NCBI RefSeq assembly: GCF_014851395.1 | Contig: NW_024041150.1 | Span: 7,147,975 to 7,211,974 of the forward strand | Origin: Micropterus salmoides | Taxonomy: Eukaryota > Chordata > Actinopteri > Centrarchiformes > Centrarchidae | Reading direction: 5' to 3' | Length of the DNA stretch: 64,000 nucleotides | Shown here: piece after piece, positions 51,886 to 63,789 of the stretch | Numbering within the stretch: position 1 is the first letter of the stretch | Layout of the letters: every line of letters starts with the position of its first letter | Program-made: the position numbers and the translations under genes | The notes under the pieces: generated by a model | The model's input: only the letters and a program-made list of their open reading frames with translations | Database searches by the model: none | What the model was told of the DNA's origin: nothing

Positions 51886-54260
51886 TGTTTCTGCAGACCG
51901 CTGCAGAACTGTGTCAGCACCTGGACCTGCAGCAGCGAGAACTTTAAATCATGTGACCTGCGTCTGGCTTCCTGTTCCTACCTGCTGACGGTGTGCGGCC
52001 GCTTCCTGTTCTCGTTTCCTCCTTCTTCTTCTGCTGATTTGATCTCTTCAGGTTTCCTCCTGCGTTCTGCTGCCAGACCTCTTCATGTTGTGAGTTTCCC
52101 TCTCTGCGTCTGTCTCTTCTCCTTCTTCTTCTTCCTGTTCAGCCTGTTGCTGTAGCGACGGACCTTCAGGTCGCTCTGCCCACACACTCGACTGGCAGGC
52201 GGCGGGAAACAACGAGCAGGATCATTTTTACCAGAGATTACAGCGACGAACACAACCTCCGCAAAGACAGGAACTGACATGCCTGGATTACTGAGTGTGT
52301 GTGTGTCTTCCTCACTTACATACCAAAGCACACACACACAGATATTCCCCCTTCAGTGTGTTTGCTTGAGAAAGAAAAGAATGAGGGGAGTGTGTGTGTT
52401 TGAGAATGGATGGCAACAGGTGGTCAATTTAATGCTTCAACACACACACACACTTGTGTCTTTGTGCATTCTTGAGCAGCAGATATTTGCAGAATATAAA
52501 TCCTCCGATACAGAACGAAATGAAAACCCAGCTGAGGTTTCCATCCTCCACTGTTGGAAAGTAACCAAGTACATTTACTTAGTATTCGAGGTACGTGTTG
52601 GTGATAACCTGCAGGATGAACAGTTCCCTCTCCTCCTTCAGCTGAATAAACTCTTAAGCCTCCTCAGATCAGCTGGAAAAGGCTTCGTCACAAAGCTGAA
52701 AACTGGCTGTTTGTCTGTTTTTCAGCGACTCCTCAAACGCATGATGATCTTATAGACCATGATGCATTGCTGCAGGTTATAATTACCACAGGATCTAATG
52801 GAGTTAAATGCAACATCAGACGTAATAGAGAAACTATGACAGGATCATTTTACTGCAACATGAGTACTTCTACTATTACAGTGTAAGTACATGTAGCTGA
52901 TAATAGGCAAGACATTTCAACAACAAGGCAGCTCAAAGTGCTTTAAGTTCAAAACCTAAAAATCAACATGGGGAAACATTAAAAATATATATTTAAATAC
53001 AATTTTAAAAAAAGAAAATGAAAACAGGTTAATTTACCCGGTGAAACTGTTTTTCCAACAACATATTATTTCTGCATAATTTCTATAACAGGTGATGAAT
53101 AATCATGTTTTTCAGCTTCCATTGTTTTGCTTTTGTGATTTCCCACCTGTCACACCAGTCAAACCTGATCCTCTTTATCGAACGATATTTATTTCCTCTT
53201 ATTCACCATCGCTTAGCATCTTATTTTCAGGGGTTCAGACGATGTCGTCCTGCTGATGGTGACGTTCGATTCAATGCGTTTCAGAGTGCAGTTGTCACAT
53301 TGTGTATGAAAGGGCCTTTAATGTAGTTTAAAGTACTACCATAGAGACAATACTCCATTTGAAACTGCAGTACTTCTTCTGCCACAGTGTTTGAAGTAGA
53401 AATGCTGTGTCTGTGTTAATGCAGTAACTTCAAGATTTTCCAGAGAAACTCAGGCTGGAACAGTGTGAGGAGGTCCACATCTATTATTTTGTCCACCCAA
53501 CCAAACAATCTGACGTGTACATTCGTCTCTGCAGCTGCAGATTTTCCACTCGGACGAGCCGCTGTGATAAAAACAGAAAGGTCTGTAACCATGGTGCTGC
53601 ACCTCCGTCTGAATAGACACCTGTGAGGCAAACTGAGGCGTTACTGCAGAAAACCTCGGCTGCACTCTGAAATCCACATCTCCTTTTTGAAGCTGAAAGG
53701 AGTCTAATTTACTGGTTTCTGCATTTTCTGTTCAGTCAGTCGCAGCTAAAGACTCCCTCCGGTATGTTTTCCTCTGACAGCAGCAGATATGAAGCCTCCC
53801 TTCAGCACAAACACTTTCTACATAAATACAACCAGTCCAATCATCTCTGCAGGGAGCGCACGCACGCCGCCGTTATATCTGTATTTACTGAGAGGGAAAC
53901 ATTACTTCTTTGAATTCCATAAAACAGCAGGAAGTGTTTCTGTTGATTATAGCGCCTTTATTTTTTTGCTCGCTAATTCCTCACATGGTCACAACCGGCC
54001 ATCCAGAAGAAAAGCTAATAATAAAAACAAGTCACTCACAGTTAATGCTCAGCAGGTGGCGGGAAGTCTTTAAAAATCTACCTCCTGAGCGGCTCGTCCA
54101 ATGATCATACGGACGGCGGTTCGAGGTCACAGAGGTCGGCCATTTATTTTGTCTCTGCTGTGGTTGTCAAAACAGTATTTGTTTTAGCGGTTTAACAGTT
54201 TGTTGCTAATCAGTTGTAAGTAGCTAGCAGTTTGTTATGCTAACTTTGTAGAGCAGTTCT
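51886..54260. other. Intergenic, no recognised gene
   Basis: Short GT/CA runs at 52295-52340 and 52440-52455, and a dispersed repeat at 52548-52592 (GTTGGAAAGTAACCAAGTAC). A CA-repeat-like relative of the 24.6-kb element lies at 52905-52945. On the minus strand at 51990-52080 a G+A-rich stretch ends in a donor-like CAGCAG|GTAGGA, which could be a 5'-UTR exon, but nothing confirms it. Confidence 0.4.
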
Positions 54261-54269
54261 GTATGTAAA

Positions 54270-54490
54270 TCTTGCTGATTAAGTTCTGTTTTTCTTGTTT
54301 TCAGTTAGTATTTCCTTGTTTTAATTTGCTATACTCTCATTTCAGATTCTGAATTCGTGTGTGATTACCTGCATTGCACTGATTTATATCACCTGTGTCT
54401 CGTTATCTCCTAAGTGTACATCTGTCTGTCCCCTTTTGTCTGTGCTGTAAGTGTTCTAGCTTTCTGCATTCGTATTTCTTATTTCTTCTT
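54270..54490 (+). repeat. LTR-like fragment
   Basis: GTTCTGTTTTTCTTGTTTTC and TATCACCTGTGTCTCGTTAT resemble the interior of the LTR family (compare 19115-19430). No ends visible. Confidence 0.35.
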
Positions 54491-54707
54491 GACATCTACT
54501 GGTCACTTTTGATATCGACACATCTTGGTAATGGTTTCATTGAAACAATGACTGACCAGTGTTTACAATTCTAAACGTCTCATCAATACATGACCAACAG
54601 GATTTCAGAGAAATCACCATACAACAAACAAACAAACGCTTTCAGATTGTCAGCAGATGGGGATCGCAATAAAAACACATCTGTGTGTTGTTTCAGAAGT
54701 AATCACT

Positions 54708-54878
54708 CATTTAGCTGATGCTTTTCTCAAAAGCAAATCACAATTGCTATGTCAGAGGGCGCGGCTTTGGAGCAACTAGAGGTTAAGTGTCTTTCTCAGT
54801 GACAAATGTATCACAGTGGGAATCGAACCCACATCTCTCACACTAAAAGCATATGTCTTAACCACCAACCTATCCATT
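54708..54878 (-). repeat. tRNA-derived SINE, minus strand
   Basis: CATTTAGCTGATGCTTTTCT (tail, reversed), AGAGGTTAAGTGTCTTTCTC (body) and GGGAATCGAACCCACATCTC (box B, reversed). It has both head and tail and is more diverged than the 47-kb copy. Confidence 0.8.
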
Positions 54879-54879
54879 T

Positions 54880-55540
54880 TCAGAGTCAGAATTCTTTATT
54901 GATCTACGAGGGTGAAGTCTTCAAGAATGTCAAGAATTTTATTCAGAAATATTCAGCTGTGGCTGAGTCAGGTTTTTTTTCATAATTGACATCCCCAGCC
55001 TTGGAAAAATTTGGTCACATCATGGAACATTTGTTGCTGGCAAAAAGTATTTTTTGGCCTACAGGTGGGGAACTACTAAAGCAGGTCGCTCCAATAAATC
55101 AAAGGATTTGTGTGTCCTTGGAACCAATCTGTCAAATGAGGCCGGTGTTTGGTTTGTTCCAAACACTGTGAATCAAGCGGCCACCTTTCACCTGAAGCCT
55201 CGCTTCACTGCGGTCACGTGACATTGACGTTTTGAACCACGCTTTGAAGCGGTGTTTCTGAGCTTCGGTATCTCGACACAGCGTCGACACATCAGTATCG
55301 AGCATCCCATCCCTGCTGTTTGTCTCTAGTCTTGCTTTTGAGTCCTTTGTCATTGATTCCAGTCGTGATGGTAGCTAACTGTTAGCACTATTTCAGCAAG
55401 CCATTTGACTGATTCTTAGCTAGCTTTTTGTGTGTGTTAGTAGCTAAATGTTTTTAAAAATGTTTGTACTTTTTGTAGCTAGCTGTTTGTAAAGTTTGTG
55501 TCTTAAGAGTGTGTAGTTCTGTCAGTTCAGCTTGTAGCTA
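54880..55540. other. Intergenic, no recognised feature
   Basis: No exon recognised. The right edge grades into the minisatellite. Confidence 0.4.
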
Positions 55541-55589
55541 GCTGGCTACAACTATCCTTGGCAGGTGTCGGAACTGCTGTACTGTGAGT

Positions 55590-56595
55590 AGCAAGCAGTT
55601 GTTTGTACTTAGCTGTTTGTACTGTTTGTAGCTAGTTTTTTGTACTGTGTGTAGCTAGTTTTTGTACTGTTTGTAGCTAGTTTTTGTACTGTTTTTAACT
55701 TAGTTTTGTACTGTTTGTAGCTAGTATTTTGTACTGTTTGTAGCTAGTTTTTGTACCGTTTGTAGCTAGTTTTTTGTACTGTTTGTAGCTAGCTTTTGTA
55801 CTGTTTGTAGCTAGTTTTTGTAATGTTTGTAGCTAGTTTTTGTAATGTTTGTAGCTAGTTTTTGTACTGTTTGTAGCTAGCTTTTGTACTGTTTGCAACT
55901 AGTTTTTGTACTGCTTGTAGCCAGTTTTTTGTACTGTTTAATGCTAGCTTTTGTACTGTTTGTAGCTATTTTTTGTACTGTTTGTAGCTAGCTTTTGTAC
56001 TGTTTGCAACTAGTTTTTTGTACTGTTTGTAGCTAGCTTTTGTACTGTTTGTAGCTAGTTTTTGTACTGTTTGTAGCTAGCTTTTGTACTGCTTGTAGCT
56101 AGCTTTTGTACTGTTTGTAGCTAGTTTTTGTACTGTTTGTAACTAGTTTTTGTACTGTTTGTAATGCTAGCTTTTGTACTGTTTGTAGCTATTTTTGTAC
56201 TGTTTGTAGCTAGCTTTTGTACTGTTTGTAACTAGTTTTTGTACTGCTTGTAGCTAGGTTTTTGTACTGTTTATTGCTAGCTTTTGTACTGTTTGTAGCT
56301 AGTTTTTGTACTGTTTGAAGCTAGTTTTTGTACTGTTTGTAGCTAGTTTTTGTACTGCTTGTAGCTAGTTTTTTGTATTGTTTGTAGCTAGTTTTTGTAC
56401 TGCTTGTAGCTAGCTTTTTGTACTGTTTATTGCTAGCTTTTGTACTGTTTATAGCTAGTTTTTGTACTGTTTGTAGCTAGTTTTTTGTATTGTTTGTAGC
56501 TAGTTTTTGTACTGTTTGTAGCTAGTTTTTTGTATTGTTTGTAGCTAGTTTTTTTACTTTTTGTAGCTAGCTTTTTGTACTGTGTGTAGTGTAAT
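55590..56595. repeat. Minisatellite, 22-bp unit, about 45 copies
   Basis: Unit TTTGTAGCTAGTTTTTGTACTG, with one-base length variants and TAGCTAGC/CTAGTATT alternatives, fills about 1 kb. Outlying single units are seen from about 55400. Confidence 0.95.
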
Positions 56596-58220
56596 GGGAA
56601 TTCCAAACATATTGCATGTAACCCTGGACTCAGGGAGACTCATCTGTGATGTGGCACTGAATCTGTGTAAACGTAACAGTCAAATATCTCTGTTCTCTGT
56701 GTTATCCAGACTTCAGGGACAATGTGTCTCTGTGGGACGATATGACTGACCCTAAAGCTGGATAAATAACAGGCTCACGGAGCTCTCCTCACTCATTCAA
56801 GCATACATGTACACGGTGTATGTGTGTTGCTGTGAGTCTTGAATAAAATTCAAATTCAAGTGTGTCTGAGCTGTTTATTTGAAAACTGGAATTGCCATCA
56901 CAATTTGGCGTTCTCGGCTCATCACACGCGTGAGAGGACTCTGACACTAGGAGCTGAAGGTAAAACCGTGTACGGCTGAAGCCAGTTATTTACACTCTTT
57001 TACTCAGCCTTTTGCAGCTGTTTGTAAGTAGTTATTTGAAACACGTACCTATAGCTGATCAGTGCAAACTGTGTTTGTCTTATTCGGCCATGTACGTACC
57101 GTGACATCGTCAAGAGGATTTCTTCCTGTTGCCAGGCCGTGGTTGGAAATAATTTTTGTTCTTAACTAACTTGCCTGGTTAAATAAAGGTTAAATAAAAA
57201 CGTTCAGTTGATTGAGGTGATTTTCTGAGGAGCTCTAAACAAAATGCGCTTTTATTCGTTATCTTGCAACAATTGTGATGTAGCGTTGACAGAAAATGAA
57301 GTTTCCTGAACACTGGCTGTGATGGATTGGAAGTTTCCAGTCTCTGCAAACGGATTTTCATAAACATGAAGCGGAACCAACAGCTGCCTGGAAAGAAGCA
57401 GATCAACCTCAGCACCGATGGAGGATTTGAAAACGAATAACAGGATTTGTAGCCGACAGGCTCAAACTTGCAGAAATGTTTAAGTTCCTGATCTGAAGTG
57501 AAATAATAACTACAAACTGTCAGGAAAAGGTCTGCGAGAACCTTTTGTCCTCTCTGGCATCAGTGCTGATTGTTTGCCGGCAGGAAGGAAGAAGAAAACC
57601 TTTTTAAATGTCTTTGTTGTTTGTGTCTCGCGGCTCCAGCAGCTCTCAGCACTGACAGGTTGGACTGTAAAAAACTGCAGGAGGAGAATAATCCACTTAC
57701 AGGAACGCTGACTCTGCACCGCGGGGGGGGGGGGTTAATGTTGCCCTGGCAACAGGAGGAAGAAGCTGGCCGCTGTGGATGCGAGCATCGATGTGGATTC
57801 AGAGTCGCAGTCATGTAATGTTTCTGAGAGTTTCATCAGACTGAAACTGAAACGTCCTTCACACGAATGACTCACATCAGGGGTCAAAACATCAATCAGC
57901 TGTTCTCATTTACAGAGACTCACAGTGTGAGTGTAAATGGTCTGAACTCGTCCTTTCTAGTCTTCAAAGTGCTTTATACTACATATCAGATTCACTCACA
58001 CACTGATGGCAGCCTTTAGTGTGTTTTGAGGGGTTAGTTCCAAGTTTTAAACTGGGCTCTGTGGTGTAACTGGGGACACGGTTCGTTACTGTGAAGCTCT
58101 TTTTACTGGATCAACTGGTTTTTACTGGCTGAGTGTCGACTAAGAGAGAGACTAAAGGCTGCAGCATCAACAAACAATTCTGATTTACTGATCGGAACTG
58201 ATTGTTAGATAGTTAAAGAA
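56596..58220. other. Intergenic, no recognised gene
   Basis: A run of 11 G at about 57724-57734. Opposing open frames at 57510-57818 show no protein family character. Confidence 0.4.
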
Positions 58221-58227
58221 CTTATTG

Positions 58228-58345
58228 TCAGTGGTGGAAAGGAACTACGTACGTTTACTCAAGTACTATGCGCAGTACTTTCCATTTTATGCTATTCTCT
58301 ACTTCGGCTCCCCCGCGTCTCAGAGGAAATATACTTTTTACAGCA
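58228..58345. repeat. Dispersed fish repeat (GTGGTGGAAAGGAACTACGTA type)
   Basis: GTTTACTCAAGTACTATGCG and CTTTCCATTTTATGCTATTC, same family as 33105, 47560 and 52548. Confidence 0.7.
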
Positions 58346-58449
58346 CTGCGTTAGCTTTTAAAACATGGTGCATTTAACTACCCAGTGGTGTATAAAAACT
58401 GAGCTCCGACAATTAGTCAATTAATTAAGTCGTCAATTATCTCTTATAC

Positions 58450-58780
58450 TAAGACTGAATCAAGGCAAGTTAATTTGTAAAGCACAGTTCAGCAACAAGG
58501 CAATTCAAAGTGCTTTACATAAAGCATACAAGCGACATAAGGAAACATAAAAAAGTTTACATTCTTTTTTTCTTTTTTTTAAAATAAAACAGGACAGTGA
58601 AAGTTCCAATGTAATTTATTTACAGCCTTACATATAATTTAATAAAAGGCAGCGGTAAAAAGCTAAGTCTTCAGTCTTGATTAAGAGAGCAGATTTGGAG
58701 TTTTCTGAGAGTTTGTTCCAGATATATGGAGCATAAAACGACTCTAACTGATTAATTAACTGATTCATCAGTTAATTCAT
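58450..58780. repeat. Dispersed fish repeat (AGGCAATTCAAAGTGCTTTAC type)
   Basis: Contains GTAAAGCACAGTTCAGCAAC, AATTCAAAGTGCTTTACATA and, further on, TTGTTCCAGATATATGGAGC, a fish repeat I recall as common. Partial relatives are at 24595 and 52905. Confidence 0.6.
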
Positions 58781-59430
58781 TTTTGTGTAAAAATACCTGA
58801 AACAGTTTATTGTTTCAGCTTCAAATATGTTGTAATCGGTTCATAACTTTGTCTACTTCCTGTCTGTCCGCCTGGAGAAGATCATCCGCTGCTGCTCTTT
58901 CTAACATTTCTCCTGTTAAAGGGTTTTTGGGGAGTTTGTCTATCTGAATCGAGGCTCTGAGGACAGAGGGAGGTCAAGACTGTAAAGACCCCTGAGGCAG
59001 ATGGTGATTATCATGTCATATATAAATAAAATTGACTTGGCAGGAAGGACAAAGACCCACTCTCTCTGTCCTCATCTGAAGCCCTCCAGTCACGCTGAGC
59101 TTTTAGTTTGAAGTGCTGGTATTTATGGAGTGGTTTTTACAGACTGCTGGAGGCGAGCGAGTCAGATGTTAGGCTAAACCAGCAGCAGGTCTGAAGCTGA
59201 AGGCTCTACAGGAAGTAAACCCTGTCAGAGAAGATCTGCTGGACTCTTCACTGATCAAACAGCTTCACAGTGTCTCTTCTGTAAAGCAGCCGTTATTGTG
59301 AGACACAAATTAAATCTAATTTATCCTGAGATATCCTGACGTTAGTCCAAATTCATTGCATCGTACATATAGCATAATGCAACTGGATAGCGTCCTTCAT
59401 TAAGCCCCATAGACGGGTTTCCCGTTTACA
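58781..59430. other. Intergenic, no recognised feature
   Basis: No exon or RNA gene supported. Confidence 0.4.
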
Positions 59431-59439
59431 GACAAACTG

Positions 59440-59850
59440 AGTCCGAGTTAAAACATCTACCAGACTGAGACGAGTCCAAGTCAAAACATGAGTCAGACTG
59501 AAACGAGTAAGTGTCAAAACATCTACCAGACTGAGACAAGCCCGAGTCAAAACACCCATCAGACTGTGATGAGCCCGAGTGAATACACCCACCAGACTGA
59601 GACAAGCCCGAGTCAAAACACCCATCAGACTGAGACAAGTCCGAGTCAAAATACCCATCAGACTGTGATGAGCCCGAGTCAAAACACCCACCAGACTGAG
59701 ACGAGTCCGAGTCAAAACACCCACCAGACTGAGACTAGTCCGAGTCAGAACACTCATCAGACTGAGACTAGTCCGAGTCAGAAGACCTACCAGACTGAGA
59801 CTAGTCCGAGTCAAAACCCCCACCAGACTGTGACGAGTCACACCCCTCAG
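59440..59850. repeat. Minisatellite, 33-bp unit, about 12 copies
   Basis: Unit built of GAGTCAAAACACCCACCAGA and CTGAGACAAGTCC. As 33 is divisible by three, both strands stay open (121 codons plus, 162 codons minus) as 11-residue repeats, for example TETSPSQNTHQ. Not evidence of a protein. Confidence 0.93.
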
Positions 59851-60839
59851 TGAACGTCACAGCGGTGGTATACAATAAATATTTGTCACTTTAAATGAAG
59901 CTCAAAGAAACGCTGGTTTGTGGTAATACCACGGCAGGTATCACTGACACCAACACATACTGAGTAGTTAAAAGTAGCAATACTGTAATACCGTAAGATT
60001 GTTAAAGCTGGCTTCAGGTAGATACTTAGTTATTCATTTACATAGTTTAAGTAAATGTGCTGCAGTAATCACAAAGCAGTACACACTACAGGCTGTTAAT
60101 ACTATACTCAGGTTAGTCTCTAAATCCTCTGGGCAAATGTAGCTCAACAATTAAAAAAAATAAAAATACTGACAAATCACTGTATGTCACTACAGCAGTG
60201 TGTGTGTGTGTGGGGGGGGGGTCCTGGGTTAGGAGTCGCTGCTTTACTTTACATTTAATTTCCCTGAAACAAACTCCAAGTGCTCTTACCTTCATCTGAC
60301 AGATTCCTCCTCGGTCACAAACCTCCTTAATATTCAGCTCAACTCCACTTAGTGTGTTCGCTCTCAGCTGCCCTTCAACACAAACACACACTCTGTTCCC
60401 CTGCAGGTTATTTTAAAGAGTGAGTTTCTGTTTGAAGCTGCAGACAGACGACAAGGAGACCCGTCCTCCACCCGTCCTCCCTCTTCATTTAACACACTCC
60501 CTCTCTGCAGGGTCTGACCCTAACACACACACATATATCCTGCAGAGTGTGTGTGCTGCGTGGTCTCCTGCTGTTTGTCAGATAGCTGTGGTGTTAAATT
60601 AAATCTGATCACAAACACACACATTGACTCTGTGTGTGTGTTCAGTCGAGACAGTCAAGTGTTAATACGTGTTGACTGGACTCATAAACACTGACAGCGT
60701 CACTTCTAACACTTTCACAGTTAAAGTTAAACATGTGTGACGCTGCTGTCAGGAGGAGCAGCTGAGGGGAGTCCGAGTCTGGAACCAAACAAGAAGAAAT
60801 GTACACAACTGTAAATTCAGTACTTGTTCTCCTGTAGTT
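59851..60839. other. Intergenic spacer between two related minisatellites
   Basis: Short GT runs at about 60200-60210, 60540 and 60630, and a run of 9-10 G at about 60211. No exon recognised. Confidence 0.4.
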
Positions 60840-60844
60840 CAACA

Positions 60845-61390
60845 AGTCTGAGTCAAAACATCTGCCAGACAAAGACAAGTCCATGTCAGAACATTCACCG
60901 GCTTAAGAAAAGCCGAGTCAAAACACCCACGAGACAAAGACGGGTCGGAGTCAGAACATCTACCAGACAAAGACTAGTCTGAGTCAAACATCTTCCAGAC
61001 AAAAACAAGTCCGAGTCAGAACATCCTTCAGACAAAGACAAGTCCGACATCAGCCAGACAGACGAGTCCAAATCAGAACATCTACCAGCAAAGACAAGTC
61101 CGAGTCAAACATCTCCAGACAAAGACGAGTCTGAGTCAGAACATCTACCAGACAAAGACAAGTCCGAGTCAGAACATCTACCAGATAAAGCCAAGCCAAG
61201 TCAAAACACCCACGAGACAAAGACGAGTCTGAGTCAAACATCTACCAGACAAAGATGAGTCCAAGTAGGAAAGACAAGTCCAAGTCAAACATCTACCACA
61301 CAAAGACAAGCCTGAGTCAGAACATCTACCACCAGACAAAGTCAAAACATCAGATGAAGACAAGTCCGAGTCAACGCGTCCATCAGACTA
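60845..61390. repeat. Minisatellite, ~33-bp unit, second related array
   Basis: Units such as GTCCGAGTCAGAACATCTAC plus CAGACAAAGACAA share the CCAGAC..GACAAGTCCGAGTCA core with the 59.4-kb array but are more variable (about 26-36 bp). Confidence 0.9.
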
Positions 61391-62225
61391 GAAGACTCTG
61401 ACAATAGAGAAATCCTCATGATGTTGTTTCTTCATAGTGTGGTGATGGGATGCTGACAGAACCTCAGGTGTTCTTCATTGTTTAATAAGTTTGTTGTTAC
61501 AGCTTGCTGTATATCTCAGTTGCTATTTGCATCTCTGTATATAAAACATTCCTGCGTTCTGATATTTTGCCTGCAGGAAGTTTTCCTGTCCCTGAGGAGA
61601 CTCTCTCACTCTGTCTCTGTCTGTGTCTCCTATTTGTTGATAACGTCGCTCGTCTAGGATGTTCTGCTATCTGTCCAGGACACTCTTCCTGTATCTGATA
61701 ATCCACACAGATCTGTTATGTCTGAACACTGTGTGTGTATATCAGCTCTCAGCAGGCCGATTGTGTCGACAGCAGACGCCATCTCACTCCCATCTGCTCG
61801 TGTTTCTGCACGTCTGTGTTTGTTAAAGAGGTAAAGAGGCTTCTGTAAGTGAATCAGATTTGACTTCTGATCAGCAGGCGCCTCTCGGCCCGGCAGGCTG
61901 AGACTCGTCTTCACCTGGAACGAGGTGCAGCCTTTTAAATATCTTCAGGTGAGAGTGAAGAGGCAATTCAGAGACAGACGGCATGCTGGGAAACACGATT
62001 AACTCTCTGCATGATTCACTGATTCGGTTGTGGCGTGACGGCAGCAATACAAGGTCATCAAGGCTCATTTAATCAGAATCTCTCCAGAAGATTTTAGACA
62101 TCTGATTGTGAAGTGTTAGACCGAATGACATCTCCATTCTCAGAATAGTCCTTTGTTCAGTGTTGTGAAGACGTCGTTCCAAAATGTCCAATAGGTGTTT
62201 AGTAGCCTGAAGGACTTCTGAAGCC
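61391..62225. other. Intergenic, no recognised feature
   Basis: No exon, RNA gene or repeat I can support. Confidence 0.4.
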
Positions 62226-62229
62226 TCTT

Positions 62230-62760
62230 AAAGGACCACTAGAAACTAAGGGGCACTTTCTTAAGGGGTACTAGAACCATCTAAAAGCACCACTAACACC
62301 CTTGTTGATGATGATAACGACAAGGACCCTCAGTGGCAGAACCACCTACAGGATCACCAGACTATCCTCTATGAAAACTAGAGGACCAATAGAAACTCCT
62401 AAAAGGAACACTATAACCTCTGACCTTTATAAACTTACAGGCACCAGAACCTCCTTTCTGACAACATTTACATCCTGATGGGCCCCTAGAACCACCTACA
62501 GAACCCCTAGAACACACTCAGTGTCTACTAAAATCCTTAAGGACAACTAGAACCATTTAGAACCACTTGTTGATGATGATAACCGCAAGGACCCTCAATG
62601 ACCAATGGAACCACCTACAGGATTACCAGACTATCCTCTGTGACAACTGGAAGCTCCTTAAATAACTATTAAAGAACTAAACCACCACCTCCTTAAAACC
62701 CACCACAACCTCCTCAGTGACACCTAGAACCTCCTAAAGTACCTCTAGAATCTTGACCAT
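62230..62760. repeat. Diverged tandem duplication, ~265-bp unit
   Basis: CTTGTTGATGATGATAAC, CGACAAGGACCCTCA/CGCAAGGACCCTCAA and ACAGGATTACCAGACTATCC appear at 62302-62385 and again at 62567-62652. Both halves are also studded with short AGAACCACCTA/CTAGAACC words. Confidence 0.75.
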
Positions 62761-62803
62761 AGTTTTCCTTCCATATGATTATCTGTCTCTGTGAGTGATT
62801 ATG

Positions 62804-63434
62804 TGTTACAGTTTCCTCTGTGGCTCCCCAGACCTGCCATCCTCCAGCTCTCCACCAGATGCCCTCGAACTTTCCCTCCTTTCACTATCACCTGAGAGCC
62901 ACACCTATCCACACACCTGGGGCGAGCAATCCGGTTTGCAACATTTTCAGATTGATCGACATGTTTCCTTCCAATGTTCCGCAACGGGCTTTGAGGTATG
63001 TTTTCTCCCATTTGGTGGGGGTGTCTCAGGTGTTTCCCAATCAGCTGTGAAAAGTTTGTAAACACAACGTGTTAAAAGTTAGGAAAATTCAGTGCACTTG
63101 CGTACACGGCAGGATGGTCAGGGAACCACCGTTTCCATTAAAAAAACCGTTTTGCTATGTTTTGTCTGCGCTGAACTCTTTTCACCCCTTTCGCCCTCTT
63201 TTCACCTCCCTCTTCGGCCCTGCAGTCACCTGGCCTACTCCGCCCACTCCTCACCTGGTCAACTAATCCTCTCGTCAGCCTGTTTGCCGTGGTGCTCGTC
63301 TCTTGCTGGATGTTACCTGGACTTACATCTACCGTCCATTTATGGACAATAAAACCTTGAACTTTACTTTATCTGCATAATCTGTCTGCGTTGGGGTCCA
63401 ATAACCCAGTTTTCCTGCAAAGTCCACCGTGGCA
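62804..63434 (+). mobile_element. Probable solo LTR
   Basis: TGTTACAG...CGTGGCA, 631 bp, with AATAAA at about 63348, some 80 bp before the end. It has the motif CTGCGTTGGGGTCC near its end, which recalls the LTR at 6020 (TGCATTTGGGTCC on its own strand). Flanks GATTATG and GATATG may be an eroded target-site duplication. No protein-coding region. Confidence 0.5.
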
Positions 63435-63789
63435 GATATGATTTAATATAATAAAGAGTCCAGACCTGCTCTTTATGAAAAGCGCCCTGAGACTCCTGTT
63501 GTGATTTCTATAAACGTAAACTGAAAGTTGAATATATTGATGATTCACAGAGGCTCGTCACCCCGCACTCTCTCTGTATACATATCCCAACCACAACAAC
63601 ATTAACAACATTTGTAGACAGTAAGAGAGAAGTGCAGAGTGAAATTAATATGATTAATGTAGCAGGTTGTTTTATGTACGTGAGGCAGGTGGATATGAAG
63701 GCGTGCATACTCTTGTGTTTGGGTGATTTACATTCAGATGGTGTATTTAAACAATGATGCACAGGTACGTTCAGGCTGCTGGTTTGAGG

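Noticed and set aside
59353..59853. 162- and 121-codon frames with 11-residue repeats
   Set aside because: A 33-bp minisatellite keeps any stop-free frame open on both strands. No conserved start, splice or family signal.
62795..63352. Several 65-88-codon frames on both strands
   Set aside because: They lie within a probable solo LTR and show no protein family features.
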